A stretch of 64,000 nt of DNA, taken from the NCBI RefSeq assembly GCF_014042015.1, contig NZ_CP059493.1, positions 3,100,001-3,164,000 of the forward strand, read 5' to 3'. Made by a program: the position numbers and the translations under genes. Positions 15,882-24,238 of this stretch are shown one piece after another (the stretch's first letter is position 1; every line of letters begins with the position of its first letter). The notes beneath the pieces are model-generated. The model was given only the letters and a program-made list of their open reading frames with translations, was not told the origin of the DNA and made no database searches. Source of the DNA: Actinotalea sp. JY-7876 (GTDB taxonomy: Bacteria; Actinomycetota; Actinomycetes; Actinomycetales; Cellulomonadaceae).

Positions 15882-17294
15882 ATGGCGGTGCTGGCGGCGG
15901 TGGAGCCCTTCGGGGTCGCCGCGCCGGCGCGCGTGGTCGCGGACGTGCGCGGGTTGGTGGAGCGGGTCAAGGGCGCGGGTGGTGCGGCGGGTGACTGGTC
16001 GGCGCTGGAGCGGCGTGAGGTGCTGGCGGCGCTGGACGCGGCGGTCGGTGCGTTGACGGTGGTGCGGGGCGAGGTGCTGCTGGCCGAGCGGGACAGTGGG
16101 ACGTGGCGGGCGTCGGGTGATCCGAGCTTCGAGGCGTGGCGCGGTCGCACGTCACGGTCGGGGGCGCGGGCGGTGCTGACCCAGGTCCGCCAGGCCGACG
16201 CCGCCACCCGGTTACCCGCACTGGGCGAGGCCGCCCGCGAGGGCGCGGTCACCGTGGACCACATGGACGCGCTCGGCCGCGTGGTGGCCGGGGCGTCGGG
16301 GGCGGTCAAGGAGGCCCTGGCTTCCCCGGAGCGGCAGGCCCAGCTGCTGGAGACCGCGCGGCGGGTCGATGCGGGGACGTTTGCGCGGGCCGCGGCGCAG
16401 CTCGCCGCCGAGCTGGACCCCCTCGCGCACGAGCGCGGGCACCAGGCCCAGCGCGCCGCACGGTTCCTGACCCTGTCCGACACCCCCGAAGGGACCCGCA
16501 TCAAAGGGCTCGTCGATCGGATGGCCGGGCACCGGCTGCGGCTGGCCCTCGAAGCGGTCTCCCCGCGGCCGGGCAAGGACGACGACCGCTCCCACGAGCA
16601 GCGCCGCGCCGACGCCCTGGACACCATCGCCGAGAAGATCCTCGCCCTACCCGAGACAGGCAGCGGCGCCGCGGTGCGACCCCACGTCTCCTTCCTCATG
16701 GACGCCGAGACCTGGGCCGGGCTGCGCGCACTGCGCGCGACCGGCGAGCCCGATGGTTCCGATGCCGCGTCGTTCGCGCCGGTCACCCTGGAGGACGGGA
16801 CGCCGGTGCCGATCAGCGAGGTCGCCCGGGCCCTGTGCGACTGCGACCTGACCCGCGTCGTGATGGACGCCGACACGATGCCCCTGGACATCGGACGCAC
16901 CCAACGCACCTACACCGGCGTCCAACGCCGCGCCGTGATCGCCCGGGACCGCGGGTGCTCGTGGCCCGACTGCGGCGCCGAAGCCCGCTGGGGCGAGGTC
17001 CACCACATCCGCTGGTGGGAACGCGACAACGGACCCACCTCCCTGACCAACGGCGTCCTGCTCTGCGTCTTCCACCACCACGAGGTCCACCGACGCGACC
17101 TGACCATCACCCGACAACCCGGACCACCCGGACCAGGACGCCGACCCCGGTACACCTTCCGTGACCAGCGCGGGCGACCCGTCGCCGTGCCGAATCGCGC
17201 CGCGCCCGGACTCGCTGACGATGGGGATGGCGGGGCCGGGGCGCCGATGCCGGACGCGGCCGGCCAACCACCGGACCTCTTCACCGTCCAGTGA
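15882..17294 (+). CDS. DUF222 / HNH endonuclease (13E12-repeat family), SOS-controlled
   Basis: 470 residues from ATG 15882 with AGGAGG five bases upstream. Residues about 20-330 form the DUF222 domain common in actinobacteria (RASGDPSFEAWRGRTSRSGA, ALCDCDLTRVVMD). The C-terminal HNH nuclease has C-S-W-P-D-C, GEVHHIRWWERDNGP, TSLTNGVLLC and HHHEVH, giving the paired cysteines and histidines for zinc and metal binding. The tail is proline/glycine-rich. Relatives in mycobacteria (13E12 family) are among known LexA-regulated genes, and the promoter here has a perfect SOS box. The cellular role of the family, whether DNA repair, mobile-element remnant or defence, is not settled. Confidence 0.92.
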   Translation: MAVLAAVEPFGVAAPARVVADVRGLVERVKGAGGAAGDWSALERREVLAALDAAVGALTVVRGEVLLAERDSGTWRASGDPSFEAWRGRTSRSGARAVLTQVRQADAATRLPALGEAAREGAVTVDHMDALGRVVAGASGAVKEALASPERQAQLLETARRVDAGTFARAAAQLAAELDPLAHERGHQAQRAARFLTLSDTPEGTRIKGLVDRMAGHRLRLALEAVSPRPGKDDDRSHEQRRADALDTIAEKILALPETGSGAAVRPHVSFLMDAETWAGLRALRATGEPDGSDAASFAPVTLEDGTPVPISEVARALCDCDLTRVVMDADTMPLDIGRTQRTYTGVQRRAVIARDRGCSWPDCGAEARWGEVHHIRWWERDNGPTSLTNGVLLCVFHHHEVHRRDLTITRQPGPPGPGRRPRYTFRDQRGRPVAVPNRAAPGLADDGDGGAGAPMPDAAGQPPDLFTVQ

Positions 17295-17420
17295 CACGCG
17301 GGGCGCCATCGAGCGCTGCGGGGCGCGCCGCAGCGCGCTGCCGGGCGGCTGACACGCGGTGCCGACGTGCCGCGTGTGGTGCTCGGAGCGTTCGCCACCC
17401 GGCAGCAAGGACGACGCGCT

Positions 17421-17480
17421 GCACCGCACCGCACCGCACCGCACCGCACCGCACCGCACCGCACCGCACCGCACCGCACC
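17421..17480. repeat. Pentanucleotide tandem repeat (GCACC)12
   Basis: Exactly twelve uninterrupted copies of GCACC (60 bases), ten bases after the stop codon of the small minus-strand membrane gene. The tract is a simple-sequence repeat prone to length change. It is outside coding sequence, so any effect would be on the 3' end of that transcript. Confidence 0.95.
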
Positions 17481-17490
17481 GACGGTGGAG

Positions 17491-17748
17491 CTACCGGCGC
17501 GGCTCGCGGGTCCGCGTCCGGAAGCCGCGGCGCAGCGCATGGAGAACGAACAGCACGCCGCCGATGGTCAGCACCCACGCCCCGGCGACCCCGACCGCGG
17601 GCGTCGACGCGCAATCAGCGCCGCCACCGCTCCCAGTGACGCAGCTGCCGCCCTGCACGCCCCACACCGCACCGATCACCACCGTGACGGCGAGGGCGGC
17701 GAGCAGCCAACGTCTGCCGCCCGTCCGATGCGTCATGGCCCGGACCAT
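17491..17748 (-). CDS. Small two-helix membrane protein of unknown function
   Basis: About 85 residues from ATG 17748, or 81 from ATG 17736; the ribosome site is poor for both. Two hydrophobic helices (WLLAALAVTVVIGAVWGVQG and VGVAGAWVLTIGGVLFVLHAL) flank a short loop with two cysteines (GGSCVTGSGGGADCAS) that would lie outside the membrane and could form a disulfide. The tail is strongly basic (RRGFRTRTREPRR), consistent with cytoplasmic placement. It follows the minus-strand oxidoreductase gene by 20 bases, so may be the last gene of that operon. No family recognised. Confidence 0.6.
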   Translation of the reverse strand: MVRAMTHRTGGRRWLLAALAVTVVIGAVWGVQGGSCVTGSGGGADCASTPAVGVAGAWVLTIGGVLFVLHALRRGFRTRTREPRR

Positions 17749-17768
17749 CCGCCCTCGTGAGGCACGCC

Positions 17769-19121
17769 CTACCCCAGGCCCAGGCGGAGGTCGGCGGTGC
17801 GGACCGGGAGGCCCGTCTCGAGGGAGACGTTGCCGGCGACGCCCACGACGACCGAACGGACGCCGTCGAGGAGGCCGGCCGCGCGACCCAGCGGGTCGTG
17901 CTCGGCGCCGCGGAAGAGGTCGCGCAGCATCTTCTCGTCGCCGCCGCCGTGGGCACCCTCGCCCGCAGGGATCTCGACCTCGACGGCCGGACCCCAGTGC
18001 TTCTGGACCACGAGGCGCTCGCCGTGGGCCGGCCGCGCGCCGGCGGCCTGGACGTCCTCGACCGCGCTCGGGTCCACGACCAGGCGACCGTCCTTGCCGA
18101 CGAGTACCGCGCCGCGCTCCACGACCTCGAGCTCCGCGCGCCCGGCGGTGCCGTTGACCGAGACCCGGTAGCCCTCCCACGGGCCGTGGGCGTTGAGCGA
18201 GTAGGTGAGCGTCGCGCCGCGGGCGTAGTCGACGATCACCGCCAGGTTGTCCTCGATCGTGATGCCGGAGGAGAACACGTCCCGGTCGCGCAGGTAGCCG
18301 TCGTGGTGCTCCACGTCGAGGTAGAGCTGCTTGAGCCGCTCGTTCTCCCGGAGGTCGAGCAGGAAGGGGTCGTTGCGCGTCGTGCGCGTCGAGCCGCGCG
18401 CCGGGCGCCGGATGAGCCCACGACGGCGGGCGTTGGACGCCCCGTAGAAGCGCAGGGCGCCGCTCGCGTAGACCCGCGACGGCAGGTCCGCGAGCCACCA
18501 GTTCACGAGGTCGAAGTGGTGCGACGCCTTGTGCACCAGCAGCCCGCCCGACAGGTCCTTGCGCCGGTGCCAGCGCCGGAAGTAGTCGGCGCCGTGCATG
18601 GTGTCGAGCACCCACTCGAAGTGCACGCTCGTGACGTCGCCGATCTCGCCCGAGGCGATGACCTCCTTGAGGGCGCTGTTGCGCGGCGAGTACCGGTAGT
18701 TGAACGTCAGCACGAGCGAGCGCCCGGTGTTCTCGACGGCGTCGACGATGCGCCGGCACCCGGCGAGGTCGGTCGTCAGGGGCTTCTCGAGCACGACGTC
18801 GGCCCCCGCGGCCATCGCCCGCGCGACCATCTCGGCGTGCGTGTGGTCGGGGCTCGTCACGATGACGGTCTGGACGTGCTCGACGTCGATCAGCTTCTCG
18901 AGGTCCTCGGGCGCGTAGCGCGCCGGCACCTGGGCGCCCGCGGCGCGCACCAGCTCGTCGTAGAAGTCCATGCGGCCGGGGTTCGGCTCGCACCAGGCCA
19001 CGATCTCGCCGACGTCGGCGTGCGGCCCGAGCAGCGCCTCGACGTACATCTGTGAACGGTGGCCCGTGCCGACCACCGCGTACCGGCGCCTGGCCGGACC
19101 CTCCTGCGCGACTCCACCCAT
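17769..19121 (-). CDS. Gfo/Idh/MocA-family oxidoreductase (module 1)
   Basis: 450 residues from ATG 19121. The Rossmann motif (YAVVGTGHRSQMYVEAL) is at the N-terminus, followed by the family's E-K-P motif (VVLEKPLTTD). Next is the substrate domain with FNYRYSPRNSALKEVIASGE, then LDTMHGADYFRRWHR and SGGLLVHKASHHFD, where the H-K-A-S-H-H-F-D segment holds likely catalytic residues. These enzymes oxidise or epimerise sugars with bound NAD(P). A close paralogue lies at 45241-46563, also directly after a binding-protein gene. Here it follows the binding protein by about 120 bases with a strong hairpin between, so its expression may be reduced relative to the transporter. Confidence 0.9.
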   Translation of the reverse strand: MGGVAQEGPARRRYAVVGTGHRSQMYVEALLGPHADVGEIVAWCEPNPGRMDFYDELVRAAGAQVPARYAPEDLEKLIDVEHVQTVIVTSPDHTHAEMVARAMAAGADVVLEKPLTTDLAGCRRIVDAVENTGRSLVLTFNYRYSPRNSALKEVIASGEIGDVTSVHFEWVLDTMHGADYFRRWHRRKDLSGGLLVHKASHHFDLVNWWLADLPSRVYASGALRFYGASNARRRGLIRRPARGSTRTTRNDPFLLDLRENERLKQLYLDVEHHDGYLRDRDVFSSGITIEDNLAVIVDYARGATLTYSLNAHGPWEGYRVSVNGTAGRAELEVVERGAVLVGKDGRLVVDPSAVEDVQAAGARPAHGERLVVQKHWGPAVEVEIPAGEGAHGGGDEKMLRDLFRGAEHDPLGRAAGLLDGVRSVVVGVAGNVSLETGLPVRTADLRLGLG

Positions 19122-19176
19122 GGGGTGTCCGTCCTTCCTGCTCCCGTGAGCGGACCTGCGTCCAGGGCTGACTCGG

Positions 19177-19209
19177 GTGGCCGTGCGGGCGCACTGCCCG
19201 CACGGCCAC
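19177..19209 (-). terminator. Strong hairpin after the solute-binding protein gene
   Basis: A perfect 14-bp inverted repeat (GTGGCCGTGCGGGC) with a 5-base loop lies 31 bases after the binding-protein stop and 55 bases before the oxidoreductase start. It could be a terminator, or a partial attenuator protecting the binding-protein message. Confidence 0.75.
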
Positions 19210-19240
19210 CCCACCAGTCGCAGCGGCGAACCGCTAGCGG

Positions 19241-20605
19241 TCAGTTGCCGGTCGCACCCTCGACCTCGCTGATGAACTGCGCGGCAGCGTCCTGCGGGCT
19301 CATCCGGTCGAACAGGACCTCCGCGTTGATGCGGCGGATGATCTCGGCCACCTCACCCGCGCCGACCGGCGGCACCGGCAGGCCGTCCACGATCTCGTCC
19401 TCGAGGTCGGTCAGGAACTCCGCCGCCTGCTGGTCGACGGGCGAGAAGTTGTCCACGACGGACTCGCGGACCTCGGTGTTCGCCGGCAGACCGCGGTCCG
19501 ACAGCATGATCTCCGCGGCCTCGGGGTCGTTGAGCAGGTAGTCGATGAGCGTCGCGGCCGCCTCCGGGTGCTCGGACGTGGCGGAGATCGAGTAGAACAT
19601 CGCGGGCTTGAAGTACATCCCGGTGCGCTCGTGCTCGGTCTCGCCCGGGTGGCGGAGCAGCTGGACCTCCTGGCCCGCCGCATTGCTCACGGCGCCCAGC
19701 TGGTTGCTCCAGAAGAACGCCATGCCACCCCGGTTGGTGCCGACGAGGGACTGCTCGGGCCCACCGGCGTCGATCTCGACCGTCTCGGCCGCGGACGGCG
19801 TCGCGCCCTGGTCGCGCAGCCGCAGCGAGATCTCCCACCACTGCGCGAGCGTGTCCTCGCTGAAGCCGATCGAGCCGTCCTCGTTGTACAGCGACTCCCC
19901 CTGCTGCCGCGCGAAGATCGCGAAGCCCGGCTCGTTGAACCCGTAGTCCTGCGTGCCGTACATGCCGTCGGGCAGCTTCTCGCTGAGCTCGGTCGCGATG
20001 TCGACGTAGTCGTCCCAGGTCCAGGACTCGTCGTCGGGCAGCTCGACGCCCGCCTGCTCGAACACGGCCGTGTTGGCGAGGATCGCGTAGGCGTTCACGC
20101 CGGTGGGCAGGCCGTACTGGCCGCCCTCCATCTCACCCGACGCGAGGATCGACTCGTCCAGGTTCCCCAGCTCGACGATGTCGCTGTACTCGTTGATGTC
20201 GGCGAGCACACCGCGCGTGGCGTAGTCGCGCAGGTAGCGCTCCTCCTGCGTGATGATGTCCGGGGCGTCGCCCGCGGCGACGGTCGTCGCCAGCTTGTCC
20301 CAGTAGCCGTTCCAGTCCGTGAAGTCGCTGACCACCGTGATGTTCGGGTGCTTGGTCATGAAGTTGTCGAGCACCTGCTGGGTGAGCTCGTGGCGGGTGT
20401 CGGACCCCCACCACGAGAACTTGATGGTGACCGGGGCGTCCGGGTCGTAGGTCTCCTCGGCCTCCGCCGGCCCCTCCGGCGCGTTGTCCGGGGCCTCCTG
20501 CGCGCAGGCCGTCAGGGCGAGACCGGCGGCCGCGACGACGGCGGCCGTGCCCAGCATGCCGCGCATGCCGCGGCGCGCGGGCCGGGTACGGGTGTGGTGG
20601 GACAT
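19241..20605 (-). CDS. ABC sugar transporter solute-binding lipoprotein (module 1)
   Basis: 454 residues. A twin-arginine-like basic start (RPARRGMRGM), a hydrophobic segment and the lipobox L-T-A-C predict a lipoprotein anchored at the Cys. The mature part is a family 1 extracellular solute-binding protein: VTIKFSWWGSDTRHELTQQV, PDIITQEERYLRDYA, SWTWDDYVDIATEL. The ligand is probably an oligosaccharide. It follows the two permease genes on the same strand after about 210 bases that include a hairpin and a 14-bp tandem repeat. No ATPase gene adjoins, so a shared MsiK-type ATPase elsewhere is expected, as usual for actinobacterial CUT1 systems. Confidence 0.93.
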   Translation of the reverse strand: MSHHTRTRPARRGMRGMLGTAAVVAAAGLALTACAQEAPDNAPEGPAEAEETYDPDAPVTIKFSWWGSDTRHELTQQVLDNFMTKHPNITVVSDFTDWNGYWDKLATTVAAGDAPDIITQEERYLRDYATRGVLADINEYSDIVELGNLDESILASGEMEGGQYGLPTGVNAYAILANTAVFEQAGVELPDDESWTWDDYVDIATELSEKLPDGMYGTQDYGFNEPGFAIFARQQGESLYNEDGSIGFSEDTLAQWWEISLRLRDQGATPSAAETVEIDAGGPEQSLVGTNRGGMAFFWSNQLGAVSNAAGQEVQLLRHPGETEHERTGMYFKPAMFYSISATSEHPEAAATLIDYLLNDPEAAEIMLSDRGLPANTEVRESVVDNFSPVDQQAAEFLTDLEDEIVDGLPVPPVGAGEVAEIIRRINAEVLFDRMSPQDAAAQFISEVEGATGN

Positions 20606-20728
20606 CGTGCTCCTCAGTGGTGTGCGGATCGATGCGTGACCCCGCGACGCGTCGCCGCAACGGTGCGGCGGGCGTGCGGGTACTGCGCCGGAGGTGGTGC
20701 TCGGCCGGCTCCGAGGGCCTGCGGTGTA

Positions 20729-20770
20729 GCGGTGCGGGTGGTGCGGTGCGGGTGGTGCCGTGCGGGTGGT
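20729..20770. repeat. 14-bp tandem repeat, three copies
   Basis: Three consecutive copies of GCGGTGCGGGTGGT (the third with one change) lie in the gap between the permease and binding-protein genes, just past a strong hairpin. The function is unknown. Confidence 0.85.
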
Positions 20771-20781
20771 GCGCGGTGCGT

Positions 20782-20809
20782 CCGGCGGGGGCTGCGTTGC
20801 CCCCGCCGG
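20782..20809 (-). terminator. Hairpin after the second permease gene
   Basis: CCGGCGGGGG and CCCCCGCCGG form a perfect 10-bp stem with an 8-base loop, beginning eight bases past the permease stop. With the hairpin at 19177-19209 it brackets the binding-protein gene, an arrangement often used to set different mRNA levels within one operon. Confidence 0.75.
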
Positions 20810-20817
20810 CGTCGGGC

Positions 20818-21801
20818 CTACTTGATGCCCGTGGTGGCGATGCCCTTGACCAGGTACTTCTGGCCGAACAGGAAGACCAGGAACACCGGGATGAGCGAGA
20901 CGATCGACATCGCGAACAGCGGGCCCCAGGAGCTCTCGCCCGTCGAGTCGACGAACGTGCGCAGCGCGACGGGGACCGTGTACATGTCGGGGTTGGTCAG
21001 GAAGATCAGCTGGCTGAAGAAGTCGTTCCAGGTCCAGATGAAGGTGAAGATCGCCGTCGTCGCGAGCGCGGGCGTGGCGAGCGGCAGCATGACCTGGAAG
21101 AAGATCCGGGCGTGGCCCGCGCCGTCGATGCGCGCGGCCTCGTCGAGCTCCTTCGGGATGCCCCGGAAGAACTGGACCATGAGGAAGATGAAGAACGCGT
21201 CCGTCGCCAGCAGCTTGGGCACGATGAGCGGCAGGAACGTGTTGATCCACTCCAGCTCGGAGAACAGGATGTACTGCGGCACGATCACGACGTGGATCGG
21301 CAGCATGATCGACATCAGCATGATCGCGAACCAGATCTTGCGGCCCTTGAAGTTGAGCCGCGCGAACGCGTAGGCCGCGAGCGAGCACGAGATCAGGTTC
21401 CCGGCGACCGAGCCCATCACGATGATGAACGAGTTCATCAGGTAGTGGCTGAAGGGGTGCAGCAGCGCCGTCCAGCCGTCCGTGTAGTTCGCCGGGTCGA
21501 GCTGCGAGGGGATGAGGCCGGGCTCGCGGAAGATGAGCTCCGTCGGCTTCAGGGAGCTCGAGAGCATCCACAGCAGCGGGTAGAGCATCACGAACCCGAG
21601 GGCGATGAGCAGCAGGTGCTTGCCCACGGTGCGGGTCCGCGCGGCCCACGGCGACGGGTCCCCCACGGCCCGCGTGCTGCGGCGGGGAGGGTCGCCCTGG
21701 GGGGCGGCAGCGGGCTCGACGCCCACCATGTTCCCGCCGGCGACGGCGGCCTGCGCCTGGATCCCGGGGGTCGGCACGTCCTGCTCGATGCGCTCAGTCA
21801 T
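20818..21801 (-). CDS. Carbohydrate ABC transporter permease (MalG type)
   Basis: 327 residues with six expected transmembrane helices after a roughly 50-residue cytoplasmic extension. The ATPase-docking EAA loop reads ELDEAARIDGAGHARIF, and QFFRGIPKELDEAA is typical of MalG-like CUT1 permeases. Its start overlaps the end of the first permease gene by 8 bases, so the two are translationally coupled and should form the heterodimeric channel. It works with the binding protein encoded downstream. Confidence 0.94.
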   Translation of the reverse strand: MTERIEQDVPTPGIQAQAAVAGGNMVGVEPAAAPQGDPPRRSTRAVGDPSPWAARTRTVGKHLLLIALGFVMLYPLLWMLSSSLKPTELIFREPGLIPSQLDPANYTDGWTALLHPFSHYLMNSFIIVMGSVAGNLISCSLAAYAFARLNFKGRKIWFAIMLMSIMLPIHVVIVPQYILFSELEWINTFLPLIVPKLLATDAFFIFLMVQFFRGIPKELDEAARIDGAGHARIFFQVMLPLATPALATTAIFTFIWTWNDFFSQLIFLTNPDMYTVPVALRTFVDSTGESSWGPLFAMSIVSLIPVFLVFLFGQKYLVKGIATTGIK

Positions 21802-22735
21802 TGTAGAAGACCCAGTACTTGGAGAGGAGGAAGTTGACGGCCGTCAGCCCCGCGATGATGACCACGAGCAGCCAGGCCATCGCCGAGGCGTAGCCCATGT
21901 CGAGGTTCGTGAAGCCCTTCTGGTACAGGTAGAGCGTGTAGAACATCGTCGAGTCCACCGGCCCGCCCGTCCCGCCGCTGACGACGAAGGCCTGGGTGAA
22001 GGACTGGAACGCGCCGATGAGCTGGAGCACCAGGTTGAAGAAGATGATCGGCGTGAGGAGCGGGAGCGTGATGCTCGCGAACTGCCGCAGCTTGCCGGCG
22101 CCGTCGATCGACGCCGCCTCGTAGTACATCTCGGGGATCTGGCGGAGCCCGGCGAGGAAGATGATCATCGGGGACCCGAAGGTCCACACGTTGAGGATCA
22201 CGAGCGTCCCGAGCGCGTAGTCGGGGTGCGAGACCCAGCCCTGGCCCTGGATGCCGAAGAAGTCGAGGACCTGGTTGATGAGGCCGTTCGTGCCGAAGAT
22301 CTGGCGCCACAGGATCGCGATCGCGACGCTGCCGCCGAGGAGCGACGGCAGGTAGAAGACCGACCGGTACAGGGCCAGGCCCCGCAGGCCGCGGTCGAGG
22401 AACAGCGCGAGCCCGAGCGCCGCCGCCAGCTGCAGGGGCACCGAGACGAAGACGTACGTCGCCGTGACCTGGAGCGAGTTGTGCAGCCGCCGGTCGTTGA
22501 GCATCTCGACGTAGTTGGCGCCGCCGATCCACTCCGGCGGCTGCAGCAGGCTGTAGTCCGTGAAGGACAGGTACAGCGAGGCGGCCATCGGGCCGGCGGT
22601 GATGAGGAAGAGGCCGACGAACCACGGCGCGAGGAAGAAGATCGCCGCCTTGTTGTCGCCGCGCTCCGCCGGGCTGGGCGTGGCCTTCTGCCCCTTGGTC
22701 TTGCGCAGAGCGGCGAGCTCACCGAGTGCTGACAT
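21794..22735 (-). CDS. Sugar ABC transporter permease (MalF type)
   Basis: 313 residues from ATG 22735. An upstream in-frame start would add 17 residues with no family support. Six hydrophobic helices are visible, starting FFLAPWFVGLFLITAGPMAA. The EAA loop is YYEAASIDGAGKLRQFASI. SRSVFYLPSLLGG-like sequence (LYRSVFYLPSLLGGSVA) is typical of the family. It is the first gene of the transporter operon and is divergent from the Gfo/Idh/MocA-DUF6807-altronate dehydratase operon. Two LacI-type palindromes lie in the shared promoter region, so both operons are likely controlled together. Confidence 0.94.
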   Translation of the reverse strand: MSALGELAALRKTKGQKATPSPAERGDNKAAIFFLAPWFVGLFLITAGPMAASLYLSFTDYSLLQPPEWIGGANYVEMLNDRRLHNSLQVTATYVFVSVPLQLAAALGLALFLDRGLRGLALYRSVFYLPSLLGGSVAIAILWRQIFGTNGLINQVLDFFGIQGQGWVSHPDYALGTLVILNVWTFGSPMIIFLAGLRQIPEMYYEAASIDGAGKLRQFASITLPLLTPIIFFNLVLQLIGAFQSFTQAFVVSGGTGGPVDSTMFYTLYLYQKGFTNLDMGYASAMAWLLVVIIAGLTAVNFLLSKYWVFYND

Positions 22736-22892
22736 GGCACCCCCCGACGTGGGGGCGCGCGCGACGCGCCGATGGGGTGGGGACAAGCGGCATGGGGCAC
22801 TCCTCGGTGATCGCCCTTGATGGACCGAGCGCGCTGGGCCGGGACGTTCCGGCCGGACAGCGCCACGCAGACCTGCAGCCTGCTACACAAAC

Positions 22893-22904
22893 TGAAACGC
22901 TTCA
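22893..22904. promoter_or_regulatory. LacI-type operator 1 in divergent promoter
   Basis: TGAAACGCTTCA is a 12-bp inverted repeat with a CG centre, the classic shape of a LacI-family operator. It lies between two divergent sugar operons, 158 bases from the permease start. Which regulator binds is unknown. Confidence 0.65.
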
Positions 22905-22920
22905 ACCCCGGAAGGGCTCG

Positions 22921-22944
22921 AAGGTGGAAAGCGCTATCCACCTT
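22921..22944. promoter_or_regulatory. LacI-type operator 2 in divergent promoter
   Basis: A 24-base inverted repeat with arms AAGGTGGA and TCCACCTT around the core AAGCGCTA. It ends two bases before TATACC (22947-22952), a likely -10 box for the rightward operon, so binding would block that promoter. Confidence 0.7.
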
Positions 22945-23002
22945 CGTATACCCTCTTTGTAACGGCCGCGACGAAGCGGTGTCAACCATCGGAGGAGCCG
23001 GC

Positions 23003-24238
23003 GTGCAGGATCTGCCCCGCATCGCCCTGGTCGGGATCCACGGCTACGGCGCCCACCAGCGCCGCATCATCGCCAACCTCGAGGCGTCCGGGCGCGCACG
23101 CCTGGTCGCGCTCGCCGACCCGCGTCCGCCCGACGCCGACTCCCCCGACGCGCCGTCGAGCGACCGCCCCGGCGTCCCGTGGTTCCCCGACCTGCGCGCG
23201 CTGCTCGACGCGAGCGCGGCGGACCCGACGACCCGGCCCGACGTCGTCGTCGTCGCCACCCCCATCCACACGCACGCGGACCTCGCCACGCTCGCCCTGC
23301 GCGCGGGCGCCGACGTGCTGCTCGAGAAGCCGCCGACGGCGTCGCTCGACGAGCTCGACCGCCTGCTGGGCACGGCCGCGGAGGCCGGGCGCGAGGTGCA
23401 GGTCGGCTTCCAGACCTTCGGCTCGGCGGCCCTCGACGTCGTCCACGACGCGGTGCGCGCCGGCGAGCTCGGCGACGTCACCGACGTCGGCGCCGTGGGC
23501 ACGTGGGTGCGGGCCGAGAGCTACTTCACGCGCGCCGACTGGGCGGGTCGCCGCGCGCTCGGCGGGCGGCCGGTCGTGGACGGCGTCGTGACCAACCCCC
23601 TCGCGCACGCCGTCGCCACGGCGCTCCACCTCGCCGGCGCACGCACCACCGACGACGTCGCCACCGTCGAGCTCGACCAGTACCGCGCCAACGACATCGA
23701 GGCCGACGACACGTCCGCGGTGCGGGTCGTGACCACGGACGGGATCCGCGTGACGCTCGGCCTGACGCTCTGCGCGGCCGAGCACGCCGACCCGATCGTC
23801 ACCGTGCGCGGCACGCGGGGCACCGCGACGCTGGACTACTACGCGGACACGGTCACGTTCCGTGCGGCCGACGGGTCCGGCGAGCGCACGGTCGCCGCCG
23901 CGCGCACGAACCTGCTCGCCAACCTGCTCGACCACCGCGCCGACCCGGCGGTCCCGCTGCTGGCCCCCCTGCGCGGGACCGGCGCCTTCATGCGCGTCCT
24001 GGACGCCGTCCGCGCCGCGCCCGATCCGACGCCGATCGCGCCCGAGCACGTCGACGTCGTCCAGGACGACGCGGACACGCGCGGCGACGGCGGCCCGCGC
24101 CGCGTGGTGCGCGACGTCGCCGCGTGGTGCCAGCGCGTCGCGGCGCAGGGCGCGACGTTCGCCGAGCTGGGCGCGCCCTTCGCGCGGCCGGTCGGGCCCG
24201 CCGACCCCACCCGGCCCGCGCGGGAGGTGACCGCGTGA
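23003..24238 (+). CDS. Gfo/Idh/MocA-family oxidoreductase
   Basis: 411 residues from GTG 23003, chosen because GGAGGAG (22991-22997) lies five bases upstream. The Rossmann part is unusual, G-I-H-G-Y-G-A-H-Q in place of the common GxGxxG, but this variant occurs in the family. DVLLEKPPTASLDELDR carries the E-K-P motif. The later part (YFTRADWAGRRALGGRPVVD, TNPLAHAVATALHLAGA) is the substrate domain. It is distinct from the two paralogous oxidoreductases at 17.8 and 45.2 kb. It is the first gene of a three-gene operon with 4-base overlaps, followed by DUF6807 and altronate dehydratase, so it likely acts on the same sugar acid or a derivative. Confidence 0.87.
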   Translation: MQDLPRIALVGIHGYGAHQRRIIANLEASGRARLVALADPRPPDADSPDAPSSDRPGVPWFPDLRALLDASAADPTTRPDVVVVATPIHTHADLATLALRAGADVLLEKPPTASLDELDRLLGTAAEAGREVQVGFQTFGSAALDVVHDAVRAGELGDVTDVGAVGTWVRAESYFTRADWAGRRALGGRPVVDGVVTNPLAHAVATALHLAGARTTDDVATVELDQYRANDIEADDTSAVRVVTTDGIRVTLGLTLCAAEHADPIVTVRGTRGTATLDYYADTVTFRAADGSGERTVAAARTNLLANLLDHRADPAVPLLAPLRGTGAFMRVLDAVRAAPDPTPIAPEHVDVVQDDADTRGDGGPRRVVRDVAAWCQRVAAQGATFAELGAPFARPVGPADPTRPAREVTA

